64,000 bases of DNA from Petrolisthes cinctipes (Eukaryota > Arthropoda > Malacostraca > Decapoda > Porcellanidae): positions 124,001 to 188,000 of the forward strand of contig JAWQEG010000365.1 in NCBI GenBank assembly GCA_033782935.1. Direction: 5' to 3'. Below are positions 10,121 to 22,079 of this stretch, in pieces. Both the position numbers and the translations under genes were made by a program. The notes under the pieces were generated by a model, which saw only the letters and a program-made list of their open reading frames with translations, was not told where the DNA came from and did no database searches. Every line of letters starts with the position of its first letter. The first letter of the stretch is position 1.

Positions 10121-10280
10121 TTTATTTCTTCTCTCTTTTTTCATGACAGATTGAGTTGGACAGTTGCCAGTTTTGCATTTTATTTCCCTGGTTCCCGCCC
10201 CCGTACTGTCAATGTTTTAGAGTTTCTGTGCATGTTAGTAATTATGTCTTTGGAGGAGAGGATAGAGTGTACTGTTGATG

Positions 10281-10283
10281 AGA

Positions 10284-10314
<31 letters not shown>

Positions 10315-10540
10315 GGGCGGGAGGTGTGTGTGTTTGTGAGACAGAGAGAGAGAGAGAGTGGAGGAGGGTGTGTGTGTGTGTGTGTAAGAGGGAGGGCCAT
10401 AAAAGGGAAGAGAGGAAAGAAGTGGAGGGAGAGGGAGAGGTATGAAGGGAATAGGGAGAGGAGAGGGAAAGAAAGGGAAGGTGAGAGAAACATAACACCA
10501 TGAGGGACAGAACACACACACACACACACATACACACACC
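10281..10540 (+). repeat. TG/GA microsatellite cluster
   Basis: Alternating (TG)n and (GA)n blocks at 10285-10330, 10325-10362 and 10370-10386, a GGA-rich stretch, and (AC)n at 10513-10540. Reading frames across it are low-complexity artefacts. Confidence 0.9.
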
Positions 10541-11104
10541 TAATGGTATCCACTGAGCCAGGTATTTGCATATTAACTCGATAAGGCTTGATAGGCTACG
10601 AGAGAGAGAGTAGGGAAAGGGGGCATGTAATCTCGTCCTGTAATTATTCTTGTTATTTTTTTTTTATTCCTCTGTATTCCTTTTGTTGTTGTTAGTTGTC
10701 TATATACATTTTTTTTTTGGGGGGGGGGAGAGGGACTATGGAGGAATCAGTAACCTTCAACTCGCCACAAAAAATCCTACATAAACCCAACTCAAGTCAC
10801 AACGCCAGAAAAGATCACATCGATAAAATAAACTCAACGAGAAACAGAAGATATTTAGTGTTGTATTGATAGGCGTCGTTCATTTCCTATCCAGTGTGCT
10901 ATTCCTTCCTCTTTAATAAAGGACCTTGTGATCGTGTATGAAAGTTGGTGGCTTCTGATTCCCCCTGACCATGCCACGAAACAAGCTCCTTCCATGTAGG
11001 CGGTGTTACGTGGCAATATTTGAATGATTCGTTTATCTCCATTTTTCTGACGACTTCTCAGGGTCCCCTAAGAGTGTGGTAAAGAATGGGTGTAAAGAAC
11101 TAAT
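10541..11104. other. Spacer without recognisable gene
   Basis: Contains short T and G homopolymers (around 10650-10735), a TATGGAGGAATCAGTAAC motif near 10737 that recalls the dispersed palindromic element found elsewhere, and otherwise unremarkable DNA. Confidence 0.4.
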
Positions 11105-11480
11105 GTGCCAACACCCTCAAAAGAAAATACACACACACACACACAGAAGATAGTGGTGGTGGTAGTAGTGAGTGTGAGAAATCAAGTGTGAGAGGTGTAT
11201 AATAAGATCTCTCAGCCTTACAGTACACACACACATACACACAGAGGATAGTGGTGGTGGTGGTAGTGGTAGTGAGTGTGAGAAATCAAGTGTGAGATGG
11301 GTATAATTAGATCTCTCAGCCTTACAGTACACACACACACACACACACAGAAGACAGTGGTGGTGGTAGTAGTGAGTGTGAGGAACCATAACACACACAC
11401 ACACAAAAGACATTAGTGTTGGTAGTGAGTGCGAGGAATGAAGTGTGAGACAGGTATATCTAAGATCTCTCAGCATTACA
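11105..11480 (+). repeat. Minisatellite of ~100-bp units seeded on AC repeats
   Basis: Four imperfect units, each an (AC)n tract followed by AGAAGA(T/C)AGTGGTGGTGGTAG, GTGAGTGTGAG, and in most units AAATCAAGTGTGAGA and AGATCTCTCAGCCTTAC. Units start near 11128, 11224, 11330 and 11392. Confidence 0.85.
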
Positions 11481-11572
11481 ATATTCCCATAAGACTCACA
11501 GGCATCCCTAGTGACCATTACACCCTGCCTGGTGAGTCCCTGCATGTAGGTCCTCAGATAACACACACATAC

Positions 11573-11990
11573 ACACACATTGACAATAAACTGGATTGGA
11601 AGCAGCACACCACCCATCAAGGCAACCACCTACAGACTTTACATGCTGAAAACAATGAAGTCCTTGGGTGCCTTACACCAACAACTGAGTGACATATATA
11701 CTACCATCATCCTGCCCAAGCTTACATACGCATCTCCAGCCTGGTCATCATCACTAAACATCACTCAACAACGCTGGCTGGAGAGGGTACAGAAGAGAGC
11801 TTGTAAAATTATACTGGGGGTCACCTACACTAACTATGACCAGGCGTTAATCTCCCTTAATCTACCCTCACTGACAGAGAGATACCAACGCGACCCCCAG
11901 ACCTTTGGTGAAAAGTTACTGCTACACCCCAGACTCCGTCCACTCCTACCCCCCACCCTACCCCATCCATCTAGGGCAGCCCCCTAAATA
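11573..11990 (+). pseudogene. LINE RT C-terminal fragment
   Basis: The region after the RT palm of a non-LTR element: DNKLDWKQHTT in one frame, then PKLTYASPAWSSSLN, RWLERVQKRACKIILG and NYDQALISLNLPSLTERY, ending HPRLRPLL. One frameshift near 11620. The fragment is truncated on both sides and runs directly into a different LINE at about 11990. It is a decapod-type LINE tail by motif style; clade not assigned. Confidence 0.75.
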
Positions 11991-14879
11991 TTGCCCGACT
12001 TACATCACATTTATGGCCCATGTATTCCCTACATTTGACATATCTTCACCTGAGAAATTGTACTCTGATCTTGTATCTGCTACTCATGACTTTTATAGGC
12101 TATACGTCTCCCGGCCACACCTCCAACATCGCCATGCTGCCCACTCCTGGACGCTGGATACACGTATACAGGAGGCAAAGGAGGAGGCTGAACGTGATGG
12201 CCTATTATTTCAAGCCAACCTAACCCCTGACCTGCTCCATCGTTACCAGAAGTCTGGGGACGTTTAGTCGCACTGCAGGAGTGTGCTCACACTGTGTCTT
12301 GGCAGCGGTTCACGGACAGCATCAACCATCAAACGAATGTAGCTTCTATGTGGCACCTCATCCGTTGGGTTGTTACAAAGACACCGGCCACTGCTCGTCA
12401 TCACACTCCTGCCGCATATGCCCAACAACTTTTCGATGCCTGGTCAGAACAATCTACCCCAGCCAGTCTACCCATCCACATAAAAGATGCACTCGCTTCC
12501 CGTGCTTCTGTCCATCGACTACACCTGCTCTGTTGCAAGATGATGACGATGATGCAGAGCAGATAACTGAGGAGGAGTTGCGCCGTGCTCTCTATCAGGG
12601 TAGAGCTTCATCCCCTGGTGATGATGGTATTACTTACGCTGTGCTACGCCTACTTCAACAAGTTCCTGGGAACCCTCTACTTCGACTGTACAATCTTTGT
12701 CTTCGTGACGGTTGTTTACCACGAGCCTGGACCAGCAGCACAATAATACCCATACCTAAGCCCTGCACTGCAAAGTTCAGGCCTATTTCCCTTACTTCCT
12801 GTTTTTGTAAGGTTATGGAGAGAATGTTACTCAATCGTCTCATGTACCTACTGCAGGATTGCCATTCTCCATGGCTGTTTGGTTTCCTTCCCCAGCAGAC
12901 CACACACCACTGCCTAGTCGACCTGGACTCTCGCCTTTCCAGGGACAGTGTGGTGGCCTTCATTGACCTTCGATGTGCCTTCGATTTTGCTAATACAGAC
13001 GTCATTTCGGATCAACTGGTTGACTTTGGGATAAAGGGTAATCAATCTACTACGGTGGATTCGAGGCTACCTGAGTAACAGGATCTCCCGTGTGTTTTTC
13101 AGTGGTGCGCTCAGTCGTTTGCACAGTTTTCATCTTGGTATGCCTCAAGAGAGTGTTCTCAGCCCATTGTTATTTAATATTCTGATGCATCGGCTGCTCA
13201 CTTCTCTCCCTGATATTCCTGGAACTACAATTACGTGCTATGCTGATGATATCTGTGTTCATTCTACCTCACCAAGGGATCTCCAGCGGTTTATTGACTC
13301 CTTTTCTGTGGCCTCCTCTCACTGTGGCATTATTGTCTCCCCAGATAAGAGCAGAATATTCACCTGCCGCCTTCCTCAAACTCGGCCAGTGTTCACCATT
13401 GGAGGGACTGTCATTCCCATATGTTCCCAGAACCGCTACCTGGGTGCGCCAGTCAATATTTGGCTGGTTGTCCCTGCCAGACCTCAAGACCATGCCTTTG
13501 TCCATGACTTATTGGGTCGTCTCCAGCGTCGACTTACACCTTTCAATGGCTCACTAACAACTCCTCGGGCATCTCCTTCCCAGTAGCCAGGACCATCTAT
13601 ATTGCTTTTATCCGTTCAGTTGTTGATTACCTCTTCCTTGCTTTGATTCAACTTCCTAGGGCTACTCTGGAAACTTTAGAAAAATTTCAAAATAGAGCAA
13701 TGAGAATAATTCTCGGCTGTCCAATGTTAACCAGGATAGTGAACATGCAGCGTGAATTGCGTCTTCCCCCATTAGTCGAGATAATTTATTCTAATGTTTC
13801 TTGCTTCACTGTCAAGTGCCTCCATTTCCCACATCTTTCACCCCATTACTCTCAGATAGTCAGGACTTCTCTTAGACCAAACTACCCGGTCCCACCCATA
13901 CTGCCTGCTGGACGTACTCTTATAAGGTCTGTTTCCTCTATGCTCCGTAGTCTTAATATAGATATAATGGTAACAGACGTCTCCCCAGGGCCCCTCCGTG
14001 GATGCTACCAACACATGATGTGAGCTTCACACCTACTTCCAAGTCGGAACTGCCTTCTCTACAGTGGCAGTTGGCTCTGGAACACATAGAAAAAGTGACG
14101 TCCTCCATCACAGATCCATACTGCCTCTACACTGATGGCTCATTGTAGGTGGATGGTACAGCAGGTTGTGCCGTTTTCTCACCTGACATGGAGTCATCTC
14201 CAGGGGGCTGGGTTGGCCGTCGTCTCTGTAACCACTTTCGCTCCAAATTGTGTGAATTGAATGTCATTCTGGATGCTGTTAGTGTTGTTTGTCAACGTGG
14301 AGTGAATGCTGCCATTTTTTGTGACTCCAAACCTGCCCTTTATTCCCTGTACGGTGACGCAGGGATGCAGAGAGGCCCTTCAGCATCTCCATCACGAGTC
14401 TGTCTGCCGTCACAAATATTCCTACCGTCGTCGAGGCCTCATGGTTTAAAGGCACATGTATAGTCTCTGCTCGTTTGAGACTTTACTACCGGCCACCGTG
14501 GCAAGTTGCTGGGATGCAGGGTGAGCCTCCCTTCACTGAGTGTTGCTTGTGTCGAGCGCCTCGTGCTAACACTATAAAACACTATTGCCTGTTCAACATT
14601 TGCTGCCCCGGGGCCTGCCACTTGATGTGGTTTGTCGACACCTGCTGAACTACCAGCTTTTGGAGGAACTTCTGATACGTCACCCTCGTTTTGGTGGATT
14701 TAAGTAGGTCATAATGTAAATATTTGTCTATATTCTTGCGCTTCATTCTGTTATGTTTTCGTGATGTGTGTGTGTGTGTGTGTGTAGTCATTTTATTCTC
14801 ATGGGTCCCGCTTACCCTTATGTATTGTTGTCTGCCTGTTGATTGACGCCACGGCGCAATAAATTAAAAAAAAGAAAAA
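11991..14879 (+). pseudogene. I-group-like LINE with RNase H, copy 1
   Basis: A 5'-truncated LINE beginning in the linker before RT. RT blocks in order: SSPGDDGITYAVLRLL, KFRPISLTSCFCKVMERML, FIDLRCAFD, then SVLSPLLFNIL and CYADDICVHS (active site YADD). The post-RT block LPRATLETLEKFQNRAMRIILGC follows. RNase H starts at CLYTDGSL (followed by a TAG), then CDSKPALYSL, where about 275 bp present in copy 2 (32360-34020) are missing. The 3' end is GACGCCACGGCGCAATAAATT with an A-rich tail. Several frameshifts (near 12265, 13050, 13585 and 14020). An internal (TG)n in the 3' UTR is shared with copy 2. Confidence 0.85.
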
Positions 14880-15284
14880 TACTCACCAACATTATTGTTA
14901 TGTGTGTTTGTACTGGCTTATATATATAAGTCTATATATGCACACAGAGAAAAGAGATACAGTCAGAGAAGAGAAATATTGATCATACAATAGTTTTTGC
15001 TACTCAATGTTTGTTGGCTAGCCAACAAACGAGGACCTTTGGTAACGTGTCCGATTCCACAGTGGTTTTTCGCGACCCAGTTTGTTAGCCCGCCAACCAA
15101 AATTATAAGCATTATTGGAACTTTGGTTAGGAATCTTTTGTGAAGGGTATACCTCCCCAACCGAGCTTACTAGTTACAGTATATATTATTGAAAATATTT
15201 ATATTATTTGCATACCAAATTATTATTTTTCATTGTATAATGCATGTCCATCTTTGCAGTGACATGGAACTCTTGAGACAGTCA
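14880..15284. other. Spacer, no gene seen
   Basis: AT-rich. An imperfect inverted repeat is visible around 15010-15110: the strings TTGTTGGCTAGCCAACAA and AGTTTGTTAGCCCGCCAACC face each other. No coding evidence. Confidence 0.4.
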
Positions 15285-15900
15285 GACGTGGCTGGTTATT
15301 ATGTATTGTGGAGTTGTTATTGTCTGGTATGTATAACACGTGGCTAGTTATTATGTATTGTGGAGTAGTTATTGTCTGGTATGTATAACACGTGGCTGGT
15401 TATTATGTATTGTGAAGTTGTTATTGTCTGGTATGTATAACACGTGGCTGGTTATTATGGAGTTGTTATTGTCTGGTATGTATAACACGTGGCTGGTTAT
15501 TATGTATTGTGGAGTAGTTATTGTATGGTATGTATAACACGTGGCTGGTTATTATGTATTGTGGAGTTGTTATTGTCTGGTATGTATAACTTGTGGCTGG
15601 TTATTATGTATTGTGGAGTTGTTATTGTCTTGTATGTATAACACGTGGCTGGTTATTATGTATTGTGGAGTTGTTTTTATGTATTGTGGAGTTATTGTCT
15701 GGTATGTATAACACGTGGCTGGTTATTATGTATTGTGGAGTAGTTATTGTCTGGTATGTATAACACGTGGCTGGTTATTATGTATTGTGGAGTTATTGTC
15801 TAGTATGTATAACACATGGCTGGTTCACTCATTGGTTGTTATTGTATATTGTGGAGTAGTTATTGTCTGGTATGTATAACACGTGGCTGGTTCACCCATT
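15285..15900 (+). repeat. 52-bp minisatellite, about 11 copies
   Basis: Direct repeats containing ACGTGGCTGGTTATTATGTA, TTGTGGAGTTGTTATTGTCT and GGTATGTATAAC, 52 bp per full unit, with several shortened units (for example near 15455 and 15680). The last two units diverge (TGGTTCACTCATTGG), suggesting array ends. Confidence 0.95.
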
Positions 15901-18188
15901 AGTGTAGTTATGACACAAGTGTCTTCATTACTTTTAAAGTATTCCTTATAATGTCATATTGATCAAACACATCACCAGAGCAAAGATGGAATGAGAAGGC
16001 AATAAACAATTAAAATGTTCAGCAAATTGTACAGTAGCAGCCCATATAGAGACACTGTTGTGTATCAACCTTTGTGTTTTCTGCCTTGTGATTTAAGTTA
16101 TAAATAATTTCTCAGTTGGAACCAAAGAGGGTAGTAGTACAGTGTTGGTAAATGTGAAGTATGTGATTTCTGCAAACTATTACAAGCAACAGGCCAACAT
16201 TATATTTGTTCATCTCGTCTTGTTTGTTTCCTGGCATACTTTGGATAAATCAAGAAGTTCCAATGTACAGCCACAAATAACCACCAACACCTCGTTCCAT
16301 CGTGCAAATAAATTAGTATAATATAATCATACAAGACGTTACGTCAGCTCAACCACCTCAATTATTTTTATGAGGTGCAATATCATACATGTGTTGGTCT
16401 TTATTACCAAAATATTTACTTGGATGGAAGGAAAGTGTCGGTGGATATTTGTAGGTGTACCAAAAGTATATTACCTCCTTAAGTAACAATGACAATATTG
16501 GATTATTTCATGAAAATATATAATGGTATCGACATTGAAGATGGATTAATTAATTTGATATAATCTTCAAAGTATTGTTTGGGTTCAATAGTTTTGTAAT
16601 TGACCAGCAAAAATTTTAATTAAATAATTGAAACTGTGGGTGGTATTTAACTTATAATTTGAGGAAAAGCCTCTTAGTGACTCAATTTGTATTAGCAATT
16701 GAGAGACGAAGAAGCTTTTACTCGAGAAAGTAGTTTAATAACACCCTGGTGTGCGTATTCAGTATATTGTAAAACTGCTTCACATAGAATACTTTCATAC
16801 AATGTTGATATTTTGAAGGCATTGAAGGAATAGGTTTGATGTCCTCATTTCACCAATGTTGTTATAACCTTCAGGCAAAGGGTATACGGTTAATATAAAT
16901 AAAACTGTTGTTTTTATTACCTGTGTGTGTGATTTCTGTGACACACACAGTACTGTATTATAATATCAACAGCTTTTATTTGAAGTGTACGCCCTTACAC
17001 GTATAGTATTGGAATACTGTATAACAATGGATGTTATTAAATTACCTGTCCCAGTGATTTGTCTCTCACACAAGCACAGTATTATAATAAACAATTGTTA
17101 TTTGAACCCGTCACTCTTACAGGTATGAAAATATCAACATATTCACCTGGTGGGAAAATAAAACTATTTTAATAAACTTTATTAAGTATTTATTTTCCAT
17201 TATACAAATTATCATACCTACCAGAAACCAACAAACTCATCCAACTTAAACATTTTATCTATTCCAGTTTAGGTTAAACTTGTCTCCGTCAACGCACAAA
17301 CATTCAGGCCGTATTTTTGAAACCCAGCAACAAGTTCTTCGATTTTAATGTCCTCGCATTCCACTTACCAATTTTAATCTCTTTCCGCACAAACACAATA
17401 ATAATTTGACGACCGGGAGATTCTTAGCACCCCTTGCCTAACTAAAGGCCGTGATATTGTGTAAATCCATTTTGGTTTCTTTGGCTAAAATAAAAACTTC
17501 ACCACGTTGTTGCAGTTGGCAGATAACTTGGCCATATGCCCGCACCCACACAACTCAGCTAAAGTCAAGCGCGTGCCGGCCACACTTCTTGACCATTTCA
17601 CGGTTATAGAATTCATCTGGCTGAGAACAGCATCCACCTTCCTGCCTAAGAAGGCTTAGATCTGTGTAGGTAGAGGGGGATCATAGTCCCACTAGTTATA
17701 TACAGTACTAACAAAAATATATAGACTACACACCCACCCATCCTTTACACATCATATGGCCACAGCATAACACATTACCATCTGGGGCGGTACAATATAC
17801 TTGTCACTGGGAACGTTCCTCTGTAACATTTCCCTAGCAAAGGGTTACTCCAGTGTGGAGATGAAGGCCTCGTGTATATATATAAAAAAGAACCCATACT
17901 TTGATTTTACTGAAGTTGTTATTAAGAGTTGATTGAAGTTGAATACTTACATGTACTTTGGTTGTACAGATGCACACACATCATACCTCGTTTATATTAC
18001 TCAAGTAATATGAATATATATTAATTATTAGCCACCTGTAAAGGGAATTTCCAGCCATACCTACACCTATTTTTGCTATTCAGTAATTGCACTGCCAATT
18101 TGACTTCTTTTCCATTACCATTGAATGAATCTGAATGAAGTGGATCACCACTGAAATGGTAATGATGTGACATTGCCTACAACAATAT
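15901..18188. other. AT-rich region without recognisable genes
   Basis: About 2.3 kb. It holds one copy of the dispersed palindromic element (16137-16270) and short TA and TG runs (near 16920). The 17280-17700 part is less AT-rich but shows no frame with recognised domains on either strand. Confidence 0.4.
16137..16270 (+). mobile_element. Dispersed short element, copy A
   Basis: Shares TACAGTGTTGGT, CAAACTATTACAAGCAACAG, TTTCCTGGCATACTTTGG and TCCAATGTAC with the copies at 21331-21478, 51531-51690, 52838-52992 and 61238-61346. A further matching tail is at 16440-16490 (TATATTACCTCCTTAAGTAA). Non-coding; probably a non-autonomous DNA element. Confidence 0.65.
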
Positions 18189-18480
18189 GGTGGACACAGT
18201 ATACTGTGGCTGGTAGAGTGTTGCCTTACTTAGTTGACATGGTGGTGTAGGACCAGTGTCGTCAACACAGTATACTGTGGCTGGTAGAATGTTGCCTTAC
18301 TTACTTGACATGGTGGTGTAGGACCAGTGTCGTCAACACAGTATACTGTGGCTGGTAGAATGTTTCCTTACTTACTTGACATGGTGGTGTAGGACCAGTG
18401 TCGTCAACACAGTATACTGTGGCTGGTAGAGTGTTTCCTTACTTACTTGACATGGTGTAGGACCAGTGTCGTCAACACAA
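18189..18480 (+). repeat. 71-bp tandem repeat with a 12-bp palindrome, four copies
   Basis: Unit start points near 18194, 18265, 18336 and 18407 are 71 bp apart. Each unit contains ACAGTATACTGT (a perfect palindrome), GGCTGGTAGA, TTGACATGGTG and TAGGACCAGTGTCGTCA. Confidence 0.95.
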
Positions 18481-19023
18481 TAGACAATTCCTGTCCTCAG
18501 TCAATCTCATTTCCCGTATTGAACCTTATTATTACACTTCACATTCCAATGCTAACTTGCCTAAATAATTTTCGCAAGCATAAAAATAGCCTTTTTTGCC
18601 ATTGACCCTCTTTCTCATCCTTGCTTCTGACATCCCCATGCTAACGTTGCAGGTTCACTTTTTCCCCCACCCCTTCCACTAATATCTTCATACTCACAGG
18701 TTCGTGTACTTCTCAGACATGGTAAGGAAATCTTTATAATCCATTTCTATGTATCTTTCTCTCTCTCTGCCCGCGTTTTCACATCTTTAGACCTACCTCA
18801 GCCCATTCCATAGACACACCTATGGAGCACCAACATTTCTATGACTCCTATCGTCAATTTTGTATAGTATATCATTCAATTGTTCTGTCTTTTATATACC
18901 AGGATGGATAACAAACTACTTATTTTCTGCTGCGATACATTAATACATTCTATTCCTTTTATTTCATACTTCGAAGACTCTCCGGAACCCGAACAGGCTG
19001 ATGCCGCTGAAAATATTCATTAG
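18481..19023. other. Spacer, no gene seen
   Basis: Pyrimidine-rich plus strand with no recognisable coding frames on either strand. Confidence 0.4.
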
Positions 19024-19062
<39 letters not shown>

Positions 19063-19680
19063 AATTCGTATTCGGGTACATCAAAGTAACGATATGCTAC
19101 TTCAATACAAGATTGGAGATCACTCATGCAAGTCCCCTCAGGAAACCCCCGGGCCCCCCTTATATAAGGGGGGCCCAACGGGGTTCCTTCAGGTAACTGC
19201 AGAGTGTAATACTTTCCCCCTTGGTCCCCAGCACCAAGGGGGAAGGGGGTCACTTCCACCCAAAGACGGCACCACACACATTTATACACATACACTCGTC
19301 ATACATAATTTCTGACCAGAGTGTGAGGAGCAGAAAGCTTCGAATCGACTGGTATTGTTCATCTCCCCACCCAGTACACCTATAGAGGCTGAGTTCGAAT
19401 GCAGGGTATGTGTGTGTGTGTGGTGCCTGCCGTTCGTCTCTGGTCAGAAATTACGTATTACGAGTGTAGCCTGCACACTGAAAGGCTCACAACCCCCACT
19501 ACTGGTTGGCTGTGTGTTTGTGTGTGTGTATAGGGGCATGGTACGGTCTTCAGGAGAGTGGAGCCCCGCGCCAGTACACGTGTCCGCATAATGCTGCACC
19601 ACCCAATCCAATAAGACTGGGAGTGTGTACTGGCGCATCAGACCACTTTGTTCACCACCTGCAATTACAAACATCATCAT
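19024..19680. repeat. Poly(A)35 followed by a cluster of hairpins
   Basis: After 35 A (19024-19058) several inverted repeats occur. A perfect 26-bp palindrome lies at 19151-19176 (GGGCCCCCCT-TATATA-AGGGGGGCCC). A 12-bp perfect stem with a 7-bp loop spans 19214-19244. A roughly 24-bp inverted pair lies at 19295-19319 and 19438-19463 (TCTGGTCAGAAATTA core). A 12-bp pair GCGCCAGTACAC/GTGTACTGGCGC lies near 19569 and 19626. No coding sequence is supported. Confidence 0.75.
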
Positions 19681-20370
19681 TAGTATGCGACCATCAGCAA
19701 TATATACATTTTTATAATACCCTCCACTAAAGTTTTCATTATTATCGCTTTCCTCTCACTTATTACGCTCCATATTTTTTTTTATTACAAATTTCAACTT
19801 GCTCTCAAGATAGCTTCATTACATTTAATTAAACTACTTTTTTTTTATTATTTATTATTTTTGTTAAGCAGTTGACTATGATTCAACATCTTTTACCCAT
19901 ATTAATTATTCTTCCTGTTTATTTATGTTTAACTATTAACCTCTTGCATTATCATTGAATTCTTCCAATTTCTATTTCCTGTATCATATCATAAGAACAC
20001 TAACTTTATAATATTTATAAACAATATTATACTTACCCAAGCCAACATGACAATCGAGGCCTGCCAATACTTGAACGAGGGCACAACCAACAAACATACT
20101 GCCAATGGCCACAAAACACATGAAAATATTTCATATTACCAGTACCTGACTAAATTATTTTCATGAAAAGTTATCATTGTTTTGAAAAGTCTGTTAAATA
20201 TATTATTCTTTCTTATTGTATTTCTACAAACAACTCTTTTCTTAGCTTCACTATCCTTGATTCTATTTCCCCCCCACAAACTAATGATGTTCTACTTTCC
20301 TCATACCCATCCAGGAGACTGACTGCTATTAAAGTTTCATGGCCAGCGACCAGGAGGAGTAGAAGGATTA

Positions 20371-20434
20371 CGGCTGCAGATAGTTATCATCACTGCTCTC
20401 CAACGACTTCGGCACCATCCACACAGCTGTAGAA
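20371..20434 (-). other. Possible short terminal exon, unassigned
   Basis: On the minus strand an acceptor-like GTGTCTTCTACAG precedes a short open frame (AVWMVPKSLESSDDNYLQP then stop). No family recognised and no partner exon found; it may be chance. Confidence 0.15.
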
Positions 20435-21330
20435 GACACAATAAATAATGCAATGTTTAACTGTTTTTTATATGTGTAACTCACTTTTGAAACATTGTGA
20501 CACCTCACACGATGGATACCGACAATTACCTTGTCTATTCCCAGGCCATCATGACCTGTGTCCATCACTTACAGACTCCATGCACCTGATCGATACTTTT
20601 TATATCGTGTGTACTATCAAAGATGAAAGTCGTGTCGCTGTCTTGTCCAAGTATTTAATATAATTTGTGAAACATAATGCATATCCCACCATAGTAACGT
20701 TCGTGCCCAGTATGGTTAGCCTCTACCGTATATTTTCACAACACGAGTTTTGTGTTTGATAATACACCCACACACACTTCCAACTGGGGAGGTCACTGTA
20801 CTCAGCACAGAATCATCTCGTCTGCCCGTGAGCTGTGAACCCCTCTGATTATCACCCGTTTTTAATTGATTAGGAATTACTGTATAGGGCTCTTGGCATT
20901 TTGAATAAACCATCATCCTTCACTCCATGGAGATGTGTAACAACCCTCACTGTTCTGGATGGAAGTGTTTGTACGGTACCAACCAAGCAAACATTTTAGT
21001 GTACACTGTCTTTGAGGTGGAGGCTGTAAACAATATTAACTAATGATTCAAGTGTTAATTATAGTATATATATATATTCACAGTGTTAACATCACAAATA
21101 TAAGCCCCTTCCATTTAACTCTTATTATATGATTTGGGTCCTTACTTGGATCTTTACAAACTCCTCATTAAAACTAATTTAAATCATTAAAAAGTTTGAT
21201 ACAATTAAACTTACATCCTGCATTCCTGTTAATAATATTCAACTGAATACAAATGGGAAACGCTAAATAATATTAAAGTGGTGGGCCGACGAGCCAGACA
21301 CAAGTTAGGAAAAGGGACATTACGCATTAA

Positions 21331-21478
21331 GGGGAAGTACAGTGTTGGTCAATTTTTAAGTAAAAAAAAAAGTATGCCAGGAAACAGAACCACGTGAACA
21401 AAATTAATGATTATCCTGTTGCTTTTAATACTTTGGAGTATTCAGTTGCTCCTAATTCATCAACACTGTACTGCCCCT
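21331..21478 (-). mobile_element. Dispersed short element, copy B, with terminal inverted repeats
   Basis: The ends GGGGAAGTACAGTGTTGGT and ATCAACACTGTACTGCCCC are inverted copies of each other (about 19 bp, two mismatches). The interior on the minus strand matches copies A, C and D (GGAGCAACTGAATACTCC, TTCCTGGCATACTT). About 148 bp, non-coding. Confidence 0.75.
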
Positions 21479-22079
21479 ATAAAAGGAATCGGTGCTGTCT
21501 TCCAAATTATAGCAGGAAACATTAATACAGCACCTGGACAGACAAGTGTGGGGATGGGGATGCTGGTTATACTGTATCATTTCAGGGAAAAGAGAGATCA
21601 TTTTTTTGGAAGGCTACTAAATCCTTTTGCAAATGTCACAAAACTGGTCCTCCATTATAATTAAGGAAATTTGTATCCTGGGATAGTTTGGAGGATTCAG
21701 TAATCTTCCCGAATAAACAAACGGCAGAGAATCCCTTTCAACATCCGATTGCCGTTATGGAAATTACTATTAAGTGGGTCCGAGGGACATCTTGGTCGAA
21801 TTGGAAAGAAACAGATTCCACCATACTATGGCAGGAAACAACCTCAATGTCACTAATAGGATCTGGTTCATGGCATAACTTGGAGGAATTAAAGAATACG
21901 ATCCCCTTAGAAATATTCAACAATACAGGGGAAGACACTAGTGACGAAATTGGAGGGAAACTGAATCCTCCAAAATACGTCTCAAAACAGATCCTCCTCC
22001 TAGTCCTGAAGTGGCGGCGACCTGTATCTGGATGTTGGTGGCGTCTATGTCGTGGGACCACCACCCAGGGCTAGAAAGG

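Larger units (their letters stand above)
19681..22079. other. AT-rich region, no confident gene
   Basis: Holds palindromic-element copy B (21331-21478) and several partial relatives between 21590 and 21930 (GGGATAGTTTGGAGGATTCA and similar). A possible last exon on the minus strand is listed separately (20371-20434). Otherwise nothing recognised. Confidence 0.4.

Noticed and set aside
10180..10571. His/Thr- and Val/Cys-rich frames over microsatellites
   Set aside because: Translations of AC/AG repeats without domains.
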